From positions 124,751,741-124,815,740 of the forward strand of contig CM041465.1 of assembly GCA_023213395.1 (NCBI GenBank): a DNA stretch of 64,000 bases, in the 5' to 3' direction. Below, piece by piece: positions 49,073 through 59,242 of the stretch. Both the position numbers and the translations under genes were made by a program. Positions within the stretch are counted from its first letter, which is position 1. The number at the start of each line of letters is the position of its first letter. This DNA is from Cycas panzhihuaensis. Lineage: Eukaryota; Cycadophyta. A model generated the notes under the pieces. That model saw only the letters and a program-made list of their open reading frames with translations. It made no database searches and was not told where the DNA came from.

Positions 49073-49817
49073 ACTACCATTTATTTTCTTTTAAAGAAAT
49101 TGAAATTATAACACCTACTCTTAGGCGCTCTTTAAGATTCCAAGGCCTTCCACTGGATTCTTAAGTATACCCTTCACACTTTAGTCAAGAAGTTTTATCA
49201 TCTTATGTCGAATCTTTAGAACTTCAAGTGCAAGATACTTATGTTTATCCTCCTAAAGATTCAACTCAATTGTATGACATACCAGTGGAATAAGGATATC
49301 TTGAGCCCTCTTAATACCGTGGTGACCCTTCTTTTGTAGATCCTTCTTTTGTATAAGAAGAACCACTAGGGATCAACCATATTCATCCTTCTTTGAGATG
49401 ATTCTCATTAAGATTCCTACTCCACTATATATGCCTAGCTACTAAGATTTATTTTATCTGAAGACTCACACCATGATATCCCCACCACACCATCTTTAGA
49501 TTGATCCTTTAGGTGAGGATTATAAGTTAGTAGAAGTAAAACCTCGACCTAATACTGTTTGGTCTCCTTATCCTTCTCACCCTCCTTCACCTAGACCTTC
49601 ATCATGATCCCATTCCCCTCCTTAAGAGGAAGTGGATGATCATAAGTCAACTCATTCATAACCTCACCACTCTCCTCCTAGACAATAGGTTTAGATCCAT
49701 ATTCCTCATGCCATATTTTCTACCCATAAGGGTACCGCCATCATTTCTGCTTATGGAAACCCTAATGCCTCTCATGCACCTACTTCTAGTTAAGTCTTAT
49801 GCACCTACTTTGATATA
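49073..49817 (+). other. Tat-1 leader and Pro-rich gag start, unassigned frames
   Basis: Between the primer-site region and the gag core there is Pro/Ser-rich coding-like sequence (for example about 49555-49620), broken in all frames. It is probably the variable N-terminal part of gag. Confidence 0.5.
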
Positions 49818-50880
49818 GTGAGACCATTTGAATTGGGTATTAAATATCTATTAGCCATCAAGCAGAACCATGATGAGACTTTAAGGAACTTTGTTAGAAG
49901 GTTTCAAGACCAAGTACATGCCTATCACTCACATCTTGATCCTAGCTTACTATTTGATCTATTTATCAATGCATCAAGGTCCTATATATATTTAGAAGTC
50001 CTAAAACTTAGTCCTTAAATGTATGAATAAGCAGTTAATTGATGCTTTGCCCTAAAAATATTTGAAATCTAGGTAGGTATTAAAAAGGTTGGAAAACCTA
50101 TGCCTTTTCAAGAAACAGTTTAAACTATAAAGGCTTCTCATCGTAAACCTACTTATGATCACCTGACCTCTTATATCAAATTGTTAGAGCATGTGATCAA
50201 TAATAAATTACATGTTAATGGTCCTTCTCAGAGCCAGCCTTTAGAGGAGACTAAAGTTATTCATCTTACTAAAGGAAAGAAGAAATAAGATCCTCCCCTA
50301 CGTCCTCCTCCCTTCAAAAATTCAAAGTGGTGCTCATACCATCAAACCGATGCACGTGATAGAAGTGAGTGTGGTACCATTCAAAACATAATCTAAAACA
50401 CAAATATCCAACCAAACTACTCTTCTAAGTCATCTCAAGACCAAATGATCCATAAGGATCCATTTCCTCAACATAATGAGAAAATAAGTAAAGATGATAA
50501 AGGTAAAGAAAAGTAGGTCTAAGATGATACAGGCAAATCTTCAAGTTCCAATTCATCAAAGAAGGTTACCCCTCCCTCAAAAGATCTAACAAAAAGAACT
50601 AACAATCAATCTTGCCCACATCCTAAAGGTGGGGACACCAAGAGAACTATAAATATAGTGGAGACTACAAAGAGTGCAGGTCCATCTAAATCATTCTATG
50701 ATTTGATGGTGAGGAATCCTAACTCTTTACCTCTAGTACCCCCCCATCCCATCAGGTTTATGTCCATTCCCCCCAGTATTAAAGATAGATCATTCTCTTT
50801 GGTTGAGGAGTTAAAGACCATTCCAAAAAGTATATTAGTTATCAATTTGCTAAAGTATTACCCTATGTAGAATTAACTCT
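49818..50880 (+). pseudogene. Tat-1 gag with zinc-knuckle-like motif, decayed
   Basis: The open part 49818-50015 reads MRPFELGIKYLLAIKQNHDE, then ETLRNFVRRFQDQV, the typical Retrotrans_gag segment with Q-x-x-x-E-xLRxFVxRF. At about 50325-50375 WCSYHQTDARDRSEC fits the Tat-type C-x-x-H...C motif, with the usual GHD changed to ARD. A Lys/Ser-rich linker and a further open stretch (50658-50867) lead to protease. Frames break several times. Confidence 0.82.
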
Positions 50881-50899
50881 TATTTGATATATTGGGAGT

Positions 50900-51360
50900 T
50901 CTTGTGGTAGTTTCTTCACCTACCTTTATGCTTTCTTTGGACCTGGCTACCTTATCTAGTCATTCTACTTATGCGCTGAATGATATACCTCCATTTTACA
51001 TCAAGACTGTGAATGACAATATCAATATCAAGTAAGTTATTATTGACAATGTAATCCCTCTTCGTCTTATTGAGGATTTGGAGATTTCTATTTTTGATCT
51101 ATATGAGTGGATTTGCTAAGGGTATGATAAGAATAAGAAAGTACCCTTAGGTCAAGTCATTCTTCCTCTCACATTAGAAGAAAAGACAGTTTTTACTGAG
51201 CTTACTATTATCGATCTAGATTTAGAGTATAATATTATTTTGGGTAGACTATGGATTATCCAAATGTTAATGGTTTGTTCCTCCCTCTTTAGTGAACTTA
51301 GGTTTATCCATGAGGGACAATTAAAAATTATTAAGTAAAAGTTGAAACCCATTAAATAAT
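50900..51360 (+). pseudogene. Tat-1 aspartic protease, active site lost
   Basis: VIIDNVIPLRLIEDLEI (about 51038-51088) corresponds to the active-site loop, but the usual Gly-Ser-Ala-x-x residues between Asp-Asn and Val-x-Pro-Leu are missing, an in-frame deletion. ELTIIDLDLEYNIILGRLWI (about 51200-51260) is the conserved second half, followed by RFIHEGQLKI. Family role: cutting the gag-pol polyprotein. Without the loop it cannot work. Confidence 0.82.
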
Positions 51361-52430
51361 CAATTCCTCTTATTGAGACTTTTTTGAAACTTGGTAAATC
51401 CTTAAACTCTTTATAGTACTTCTTTCAATCACTTGGTTTAGGTCAATACTTTGCTATTGAAGCCCCCTCTACTCATCTAGAAGTAAAGGATGTGGATTTA
51501 GTTGAGATTGTCTCTTTGTCATCAGGCTCCTCATCTATTCTTATTCCTTTAGACTCAAATGATTGGCCTTTAGCTTCTTCTTCTTCTTCTATTTCTAATA
51601 AAGAAATAGCTTCTCATTATATCATATCTCATGGAGGTCCACCTCTAACTAGGCTTATTAACATAAATGCCTTCCCTCCCATTTAGGCTCATTTCTCATA
51701 GGTTTTGTTCTTATCCTTAAGGAAAAATGTAGTGGTTCCTCCTATTACCAATCTTTCAGTGACTACTTCTTCAATTTTAGTTACACATGATTTGCATGTT
51801 GATGCTTCCCCGTCTTTCACTCAATCTTCTTTCTTTAAGATGTGGTTGAATATACATGAGAAGAAGATATTGTTGTATCAACACCCAAACTTAGAATTAA
51901 GGGGTGGAGATATTCTTTCACTTGATACAGGACAAAATAATCATAATACTTTCACTAGAGTACGGGAAGTTAACTCCATCTCCACTATTTCTTTCCCTTC
52001 CTATCCTCATATGGATCCTTCCCCATTCTCTCTTATCCTGATGTCTTTGTCTAATCAAGAGTGTAGTATGAATCATTAAAAATTTAACTGAACTTTTACT
52101 TCAGTTTGAAAGTTCGTTGATAAGCCTATTTTCTTTTCTCATGTTTCTTCAACCATTGAGTTTATTCCCCCTATCCAAACTCTTTTGTTGATTCTCTTTT
52201 ACTATTTATGAATCTCTCTTTTCGTTTTACCCTATGTAGGAACCTTCTCCTCATCAATCTCTTCTACTTAGACTGTTTTAAAAATGACAAGGTGATTATA
52301 GAGAATTTAGCAGGTTAATCTCCTGGTTTCCCTCATGGACATGATAAGTTAGGTTTCTTAAAAGCTACAATTAATTATTCTTAACCCTAGGAGTCTATTT
52401 CTTTAATACAGCTTGCCCCTCTTTATTTTA
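51361..52430 (+). other. Tat-1 protease-to-RT linker, unassigned
   Basis: Open pieces at 51492-51683 and 51705-52076 are Ser-, Pro- and hydrophobic-rich without known motifs. By place they are the long, poorly conserved linker between protease and RT seen in Tat polyproteins. Confidence 0.5.
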
Positions 52431-52660
52431 AGGAAGGAAATACAATGCTTATAGAACAAACTATTAATATAGATTTAGAGATAGAATATGTTCCTAGAAT
52501 TATCAAGTTGGGAGCTAGTTGTACTCTCCAGGAGATTGCTTAATTTAAGGATCTCTTTCATGAGTTCCACTCAATTTTTGCATGGGACAATAAATATATA
52601 CATGACCTTGATTTTTTATTAATCAACACTCATCTATCCCCTCTACAATGAGGATAAACT
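52431..52660 (+). pseudogene. Tat-1 pre-RT segment
   Basis: IIKLGASCTLQEIA, a stop at 52540, then FKDLFHEFHSIFAWD matches the segment just ahead of RT in Tat-like polyproteins (a hydrophobic run, then an E-x-x-FAW box). RT blocks that should follow within 300 bases are not found. Confidence 0.65.
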
Positions 52661-53155
52661 ATAGCTCTGAAACTTTTTCCTTTGCCTAATGAGCTAAAAT
52701 TATGGGCAATCCCTTCTTCTTTTCGATCTTTTCTTGTTTTCTATTAAGCATCATTGTGCTTTTATCAGAGATCATTCTCATGATCATATAAGAATTTTTC
52801 TCTTTCTATCATTTACATTGATCATGAGTACTCTATCACTATATTTAAATATTATTCTCTTTTGAGTCCTAAACTTAAAGGAGAACTTGCTTACCTAACC
52901 TTATTATATTTTCATCCTAGAAAGATAAACACTTCTATCAGCTTCAAGTATTTAGTTATTAGTTGGGATTATTTTTTATTTAATAGTAATTTAGCTAGAG
53001 GATTTCTTTTTTGTCATATATCACCTATTGTCCTTAACCATTTTCATTATCCTTGGTTCTCTCTATTGATATTTTGAAGTAGATACTCATTCTGTCACCT
53101 TCTATTTATGTTTGGAGATATTGTGATTTTGATCTCATCTTTTCCCACAATTCAA
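52661..53155 (+). other. Where RT is expected: no RT motif seen
   Basis: An open piece (52862-53074) is rich in Phe, Ser and Leu and matches no RT block in my reading. The segment ends exactly at the TGTTAGAG start of the inserted LTR. Confidence 0.5.
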
Positions 53156-53571
53156 TGTTAGAGTTAAGTATCATCACTTCACTCCCATCTTCCAACCAAG
53201 ATTGTACACCTAACCATCTTCAATTTAGACATGTGATGCTCAACATGTGAAGGTAAGTTAAGGTAAGTTGAGTTAGTTTCATTTGAGTTAAGTGAATATT
53301 ATTTTATTATTATTTTGAATTCAGGGGTTGAGGAGTTTCCCTGCTCCCCCAAACTATAAATATTAAGGGATGTGCAACCCTGGTGTCTTTAGACACTGCC
53401 CTTATTTTGAGAAATTTGTAATGCTCATTTATGCTACAATGGATTGAACAATAATGTTTTTATGTGTTTATGCTATTATGATGGTGATACATTGATGTAT
53501 TGATGCAATATTGGTTTATGGTTATTTGATATGCGTTCTGCCATGTTATCCTGCAAGTATATATTCCTTCA
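53156..53571 (+). repeat. Lone 5' LTR of the gag-only family inside Tat-1
   Basis: TGTTAGAGTTAAG to CCTTCA, 416 bases, related to 5137-5466 and 10027-10369. The GGGGTTGAGGAGTTTCC block and the GCAACCCTGGTGTCTTTAGA block (near 53368) are shared. About 70 bases near the start are extra. A primer site follows, so it is a 5' LTR, but no internal gag or 3' LTR is present in the window. Confidence 0.87.
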
Positions 53572-53573
53572 TT

Positions 53574-53627
53574 TGGTATCAGAGCATAGTTAAGCTACAT
53601 TCTATTTCCTTCATTTGGTATCAGAGC
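53574..53627 (+). repeat. Tandemly doubled primer-binding site
   Basis: TGGTATCAGAGC occurs at 53574-53585 and again at 53616-53627. The 42-base unit TTCCTTCATTTGGTATCAGA... plus its tail is duplicated (from about 53566 and 53608), including the LTR end. Both copies keep the primer match exactly. Confidence 0.9.
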
Positions 53628-53653
53628 TTAGTTTAGCTCCACTTCATTTCTCT

Positions 53654-53979
53654 TATCACAGGTTGCCATTACATCAAAAGCCCCAGGGTGATTTGGGAAG
53701 AGGACTTCCTTGTGATAGCTAGCGTCACGCGCTCCAATACTCCCCTATCACAAGGAGTCAACTGTACCTATACGGCATTGCATGTCCACCATGGCGTTCC
53801 TTGGTGCCACCCAGCAAACACCTTCACGTATCTCCAGGTATGCTACCGCAGTACACAGGACTGGTTTTGAACCCTGGTCACTCTGATACCACTTGTCACT
53901 GGTTGCCATTACACCAAAAGCCCTAGGGTGATTTAGGAAGAGGACTTCCTTGTAATAGCTAGCGTCACATGCTCCAACA
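53654..53979 (-). mobile_element. TRIM/SMART-class miniature LTR element
   Basis: 326 bases. Two 86-base terminal repeats (53654-53739 and 53894-53979) differ at about nine sites, nearly all transitions. On the minus strand the internal side begins with a primer site (TGGTATCAGAG, complement of 53881-53891) two bases after the 5' repeat and ends in GGGGAG, a polypurine tract, before the 3' repeat. No coding capacity. A GGTTCAAAACC element (complement of 53863-53873) resembles a pol III B box with one G-to-A change. No target duplication is clear. It lies just downstream of the doubled primer site. Confidence 0.88.
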
Positions 53980-54516
53980 CAGTTTAATACCTAAGGAGAT
54001 TGGTCTTTTCTATTCTAGATTCTACTAAGAAGGATAAATCCTTGTTGTGTTGAGTAAAAAAAATTTATAGTTGGATGATTATGGTTCTCTTTTTATAAAA
54101 AAAAGAGAGAAGTGAAAGTGAAAGTAAAAAAAAAAAAGTTAAAAAAAAGAAAGAAAAGAAAAATAAAAGTAAAAAAGGAAGAAAGTGAAAAAAAAGTATA
54201 TTATTGTCATCCTCTTATAATCTGAGGTAAGTCACATGATAACTGTATCCTTACTTATTTATTTATAGGTTGGGTTCATTTGGATGAGTCATTTAGGATT
54301 TTCAGATCTAGTTGCTTAGGTCCATTGTGGCCTTAGTTACGATTAAACCCTACTTGACATCATTGCTAATATTAATCATAATTATTCCAATTATGTTTGT
54401 TCTTTTTCTTTACCATAGTCAGAATTAATTTTATTTATTACCATCTCCTTATCGATTGATTCCCATACCTTCCTCTATTGATTATACTATCTCCAAACTT
54501 TGATCCTATTGTTCCT
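53980..54516 (+). other. Tat-1 internal sequence before RNase H
   Basis: A/G-rich tract at about 54097-54200, then the CTGAGGTAAGTCACATGAT segment (54223) and GGCCTTAGTTACGATTAAA segment (54330) shared with Tat-2 (15123 and 15216). No gene recognised. Confidence 0.6.
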
Positions 54517-54915
54517 ATGGCATTGAGTATATTCACTAATGGAGGTAGTAAGGGAAACCCAGGATCGTCTGCTTCTGCTTGGGTGGTTTATGGCTAATCA
54601 GGAAGTCCTCTCCTTTCCATGGGATCTTTTATACATATGGAAACTAATAATAAAGCTAAGTATTTTACTATTATAAGAGCCTTATCTGATATATCTCACT
54701 TTTATCTTGGACCTATTACTATCTATATCAACTCTTAGGTTGTAGTCTATCAATTGGTTGGGATGTATCAAGTTCATTCTTCATGACTCCTTCTCCTTCA
54801 TCATTAGGCTTCATCATAATTGTCCATTTTTTATTGAATTACCATTTAGTGTATACATCGTTTCCTTAACCTTAAAGTTGATGCTCTTATTTCCTCTTTC
54901 TTGGATAATCATTTT
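54517..54915 (+). pseudogene. Tat-1 RNase H (archaeal-like type), decayed
   Basis: ATG at 54517 reads MALSIFTNGGSKGNPGSSAS, the GGSxGNPG signature with Asn for the first Asp. NNKAKYFTIIRALSD (about 54647-54690) holds the place of NEAEY, and INS, with a following stop at 54737, that of DS. Then QLVGMYQVHS and LNLKVDALISSF (about 54867-54900). Stops fall at 54596, 54737 and later. Tat elements carry a second RNase H of this kind; here it stands without RT nearby. Confidence 0.85.
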
Positions 54916-54949
54916 AATTGACTTTCATCTTTCTAGCTTGGGGCACCTC

Positions 54950-55025
54950 ACTTTGGAATGAGTATAAACTACTACTCTAGAATGAGTATAAACTACCACT
55001 CTGTAACAAATATAAACTATTGGTT
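54950..55025 (+). repeat. Motif array with GAATGAGTATAAACTAC (Tat-1, first site)
   Basis: Three units at 54957, 54980 and 55003, period 23, the last as AACAAATATAAACTAT. Two more single or paired copies lie at about 55535 and 55548-55570. Confidence 0.9.
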
Positions 55026-56400
55026 TGGGAAGATCTAGATCTAAGTAGTTTAAAGACTAGGATAATATGTGGAAGATTCAAATAAAGTATTTGAAAAGAA
55101 TAGGTCCATGTGGGAATCTTAGACCATGGAGAATATTGGTAGGGGGCAAGTCCCTAAAAGCCTCTTATCCTTAGAAGGAGCCAAAGAGGAATCCAATATA
55201 CTCAGATGGCTAGTTGTTTATTAAGTGAGATTAACTTTTTATTTGGTAAACAACTTGTTTTTTTTATGATATATTATATAAATGTGGATTATATTTTATG
55301 TTTATATAATCTATTAGGAGTATGATGTGAGTTATATGAGTTTCTTTTTGAGGGATTAATATTATTCCATCTTCTTCTTTTATAAACCTATTACCATTTG
55401 TTTCAGATGGTTTTAAGTTTATAAAAATAGAATAAGTAAACCTTTCAACTGCTCCATTTTATCTTTTGTTTATTTTATTTTTTTCACTCTTCTTGGCGAT
55501 CTTTTTTTGCTTGAACCACTATAATCTAAAATTAGTATAAACTATCCTATACTCTGGAATGAGTATAAACTATCAAACACATATCATGATAAAAATCTAA
55601 AAAAAACATATAACTACAAAAGAATTAAAAAAAAAAAAAGATAAAATTATTACATATTTCTTTGGACAATCAAGCTGATAAATATATCCTATACCCAATC
55701 TAAAGAGGGAAATAAAGGGGAGAAAGGGTTTAGAGACAAGTATTCATACACAAGCTTTTAAGATAAAATAATTGATATATATACATGATAACAATAAAAA
55801 ATATAATATATTTATCACTCGTGTGACTTATGATATATATTGAGGCTCATAAAATGACTCTCATCTCCCTTCTATCTCCCTACACAATACTTGATATACT
55901 TATCTCCCTGACTCTTGATGAGATTCCTCTAAGACACCTAGATCTGCTCTCTCCCTCTTATTTAAAGTCTTCCCATGCTTAAAATCACCACGAGGTGGAA
56001 GGTGGTGTCGTCCCTATTGTATAGTGGCACTCGTTGATGGAGTATATCATGCTCCTACCTAAGCCAATGTCATCCTATACAAGTGTCATTTTTCATCCTC
56101 ACCTACCTTTAGCTTTAGCTCTCGTGTCCTCAGTTCTGCCCTTGTATCTATGTAAAGATCTCGGGCTCGAAGAGCATAGCTATAATAGTCAATATGATAT
56201 CCTAGTAGTTTATGATCTATTATGTTCTATGCTATCACCTCCTCTAATACTGGAATGTATGGGAATATCACCTCTAATGTCCTTTGTACCTCCCTCAAGG
56301 CCACCATCTTGTCACCTTCCCAACGAAAACATGCAATTCATGATCAGTTCCTTAGAATAGAAAGTCCTCAGAAAGTAAAACTCTAACATGATGAAAGAAA
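55026..56400 (+). other. Tat-1 3' non-coding region
   Basis: Includes the block shared with 13345-13925 and the GGGAAATAAAGGGGAGAAAG segment (55705) shared with Tat-2. An open stretch at 56034-56357 on the plus strand has no recognisable motif and overlaps sequence that corresponds to the region beyond the antisense ORF in Tat-2; I do not call it a gene. Confidence 0.55.
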
Positions 56401-57640
56401 ATTTAATTAAATAACATACCTGGTGATCCCCCTCCTCCTACTACCTCTGCTCCCATCACCTCCTCAACTAGCGGTACTTCCTCTTCCTATGGCTCATGGG
56501 GAGCGTGCTAGGTAGCCTCACCCTCTCTTGGTCTACTCCCTCCACCTCTACCCTGTCCATCTATTGAGCCTAACTCCATGCTCTCTATGGATCCTCCTCT
56601 GCCCTCCACAAGTGCTCCACCTACTCTCCTAAGTACTTGCTCCCCCACTAGATGAGGCACCTCCTCTGCCTCCTTGTCCTATCTCTCCACCACCCCTACC
56701 ATCTCTCCCTCTTCATCCTCCTCCGTCTCACCCTCTCCATCTCCCTCGCCTAGCCACAGGAGCCTCCTCTACTGTTGCCCTCTCTGTGACATCTATCTCA
56801 CATTATTCCATACTAATAGCCCTACATACACGTCCTCCATGAGGTGTCTCCTAGTCATCCTAATAAGGATAGGGCTATGTGTAATCCTCACCATAATAGT
56901 TGGCCTCTTGTGGATCCATGATCTTATGTACCGCTTGTTCATCCCCTGATCTATCAAAGTCAGCTCTCTTGGTTCACCTCCTAGCCTCATGAGTGGAACA
57001 TGACCATACAACCAACATATTAATATAGAGATGTATGAGAATCCTTCCCTCCTCATTCTCTTGATCTTAGATAACTAGTGACTAATACTGTCTTTTATAT
57101 GTTATCCCCAATTGATCTTGATCCCATGCTCACATCTCCTTACTACTCTAGTCCACTAAGTTGAAACCCCCATGAAATTCTAGGTCATGGCTATCCTGTA
57201 AATGATGATCAGAGTAATAACCCTCCTAACCATAGGAATGCGACCTACTATCTGAATGGCTTCTACTGATATTCCATGCTGGTTGATTTGATAAGTGAAC
57301 CCTATCAGGTACTCACTACATGCCATGTAGGACTCCTCATCAGTCACTCTAATGAGCCTTACTCACTCTCTATACTAGCTAACCTCTAGGATCCTCCCCA
57401 TATCTCTCAGAGTGATCTCAATCTCTTTGATATCCCATACCCAGAATACATTATGTCTTGGGATCTAATAACTGACAAAATCTTAGAAGATCTCATAGTC
57501 CATAATGAGCTGGGTTGATCCACTCACCTGTGAGAGTCTACATGCTCTTAAAATCCCAAAGTTACCTCATCTAACTAGCTAACTAGTCCTCTCATAACTA
57601 TCCCCTCATTCTCCTATGTCTCGACTATGTCTAGGGCATG
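56401..57640 (-). pseudogene. Antisense ORF with plant-mobile-domain resemblance (Tat-1)
   Basis: On the minus strand, 57430-57540 reads DYEIF, DFVSY, IPRHNVFWV and then EIEITLRDMGRILEV. This fits the plant mobile domain, where a helix is followed by a H-x-F strand and a GE-x-TITL-x-DV turn. Further on, DEESYMACSEYLIGFTYQ and GISVEA follow, then an 87-codon open piece (56793-57053) with SYISILICWLYGHVPLMRL, like the AxLQxWAYEH helix of this family. The C-terminal side (56460-56790) is low-complexity Gly/Glu/Arg-rich. Frames are broken by stops such as the one in the segment after ILEV. Antisense extra ORFs downstream of pol are known in Tat/Grande elements. Confidence 0.65.
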
Positions 57641-58370
57641 TATCATGCTAATAAAATCATGTTAGTTTCTTCATTTCATCTTTAAAAATTAATTTTTAAA
57701 TATTTTCTAACTAAAATTCAAAAATATATTTGTGTAACTAAAAACATAACTTCACAGTCAAAAAACACGATTTCAAAGTAAAAAATATAACTTCTTCTAA
57801 TAAAGTCATATTTTTTATCCTGTTGTCACTTTTTTCACTGCTTAATAATGTTTTTAATACATTATCCACAATTTTCACACTGCATTACTGTGTTTTTTAG
57901 CTAAAAAATATTGATCCTAACTCACCAGGTATCTAACTCTCTACTCCATGCTACTGATGATGATCCTCTGGGGCTAGTCCTCTATTAAAAAGAGCTCCTA
58001 GATGCCTAAAAAATGAGAGAAATGGCCTTTGGTCACCTCCTTTTCTCCTCCTCCCTCTCCTAAAAATGAAATCCTTTTTCATCAATTTTCTTATAAATAG
58101 GAAGGGGTGTTTCTCTGTTTTCTTAGACAGAACCTTTCTTAGTTTCCATGGAATCTATTAAAGTAAATTGAGCTCCTTTTTAACCATCATTCTCATCAAA
58201 ATTATCTTGAAATGATGAAAATTATTCATATTTGCTTTGATAGATTCAATCGTAATTTTTGAGACCTGATTATTGCCTCCTAGAGCTCATCTTCCTTTGG
58301 AGACATAATTTATCACCCTATGTTCACTCTTTTCACTCAAATCTTTGTGTTCGTCTCTAAGGAATAACAC
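57641..58370. other. Tat-1 spacer, AT-rich
   Basis: Loose repeats of AAAACATAACTTC/AAAACACGATTTC words at about 57720-57800. No gene recognised. Confidence 0.5.
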
Positions 58371-58373
58371 TCT

Positions 58374-58700
58374 GAACCTTCTTTCACCTATTAAAGAGCT
58401 AAAATTATGACATGAATGATGCTTTGAACCTTCTTTCACCTATTAATGAGTTAAAACTATGATAAGAATGACTCTCTGAACCTTCTTTCACTTATTAATG
58501 AGCTAAGACTATGACAAGAACTTTGCTCTGAGTCTCTTCTACCTGTTAATGAGCTTAAACTATGATAAGGAACCCTCCAAAAATGATTGTTAATGAGTCT
58601 AAACTATGATAATTAGCCTATGAAAGCCCTCACCTCATTAATAAGGCTAATCTATGATGTGTTTGCTCCAAAAAGTCACCTGTTAATGAGCCAATAAACT
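58374..58700 (+). repeat. 52-bp tandem array with AATGAGCTAAAACTATGATAA core
   Basis: GAACCTTCTTTCACCTATTA starts units at 58374, 58426 and 58478, and a variant GAGTCTCTTCTACCTGTTA at 58530: exactly 52 bases apart. Further shortened units follow to about 58710, each with TTAATGAGNNTAAACTATGAT. The core is related to that of the 23- and 28-bp arrays. Confidence 0.93.
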
Positions 58701-58786
58701 ATGATAATCTATCATTTTTACTTTGGCAAGATGATTTCCCTCCAATGCATAGTTAAAGAGAGATAAACTATAATCAATTATATAGT

Positions 58787-58998
58787 AGAGTCCCATCTAG
58801 TTTGTGGGTATTTAGTGGTGAAGTCCCATCTAGTTTGTGGGCATTTTGGTAGTGAAGTCCCATCCAGTTTGTGGGCATTAAATAGGTTTACTTTAGTGAT
58901 AGATACCTAGTCATTTTGGGTGAGCTTTTAATGATGATAGATACCCATCCCTTTTATATAGGTTTTTGGTGATAATAGGTGCCCAGTCCTTTTCGACG
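58787..58998 (+). repeat. Tandem array next to the Tat-1 3' LTR
   Basis: Three units of AAGTCCCATCTAGTTTGTGGG plus linker (58789, about 58825 and 58854) are followed by three related units of GATAGATACCCAGTCCTTTT type (about 58898, 58937 and 58973), period about 35-38. Arrays between pol and the 3' LTR are known in Tat elements and can give rise to satellites. Confidence 0.85.
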
Positions 58999-59229
58999 AA
59001 GAGATGTAAATAGTGGCATCTTGGTTTTGAAAGCCCGATCTTTTTGGGTAGGCTCGTTAATAAAGCCTTTGTAGTTTCATTATTGTAGCGAGTTTGTTTT
59101 AAGGGCTTCTTCACTTCATCATTCATATAGTTCATTTAGTTTCCTTAATAGTTAATCAAAGAACAATCACTTGTGTCATTGCCACCTCTCACCATCCCAT
59201 TTTTGTTCTTAAAGTAGGAGCTTCAGGTG

Positions 59230-59242
59230 TTAAGGGGATAAA
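59230..59242 (+). other. Tat-1 polypurine tract
   Basis: TTAAGGGGATAAA immediately before TGTTTCACC. Confidence 0.8.

Noticed and set aside
51152-51352. 66-codon minus-strand frame
   Set aside because: It overlaps the well-supported plus-strand Tat-1 protease and has no motif of its own.
53688-53870. 60-codon frame inside the TRIM
   Set aside because: TRIM elements are non-coding, and the frame crosses the repeat and internal part without any motif.
56034-56360. 108-codon plus-strand frame in the Tat-1 3' region
   Set aside because: No recognisable motif; it lies in the region of the antisense ORF family and is likely an antisense shadow.
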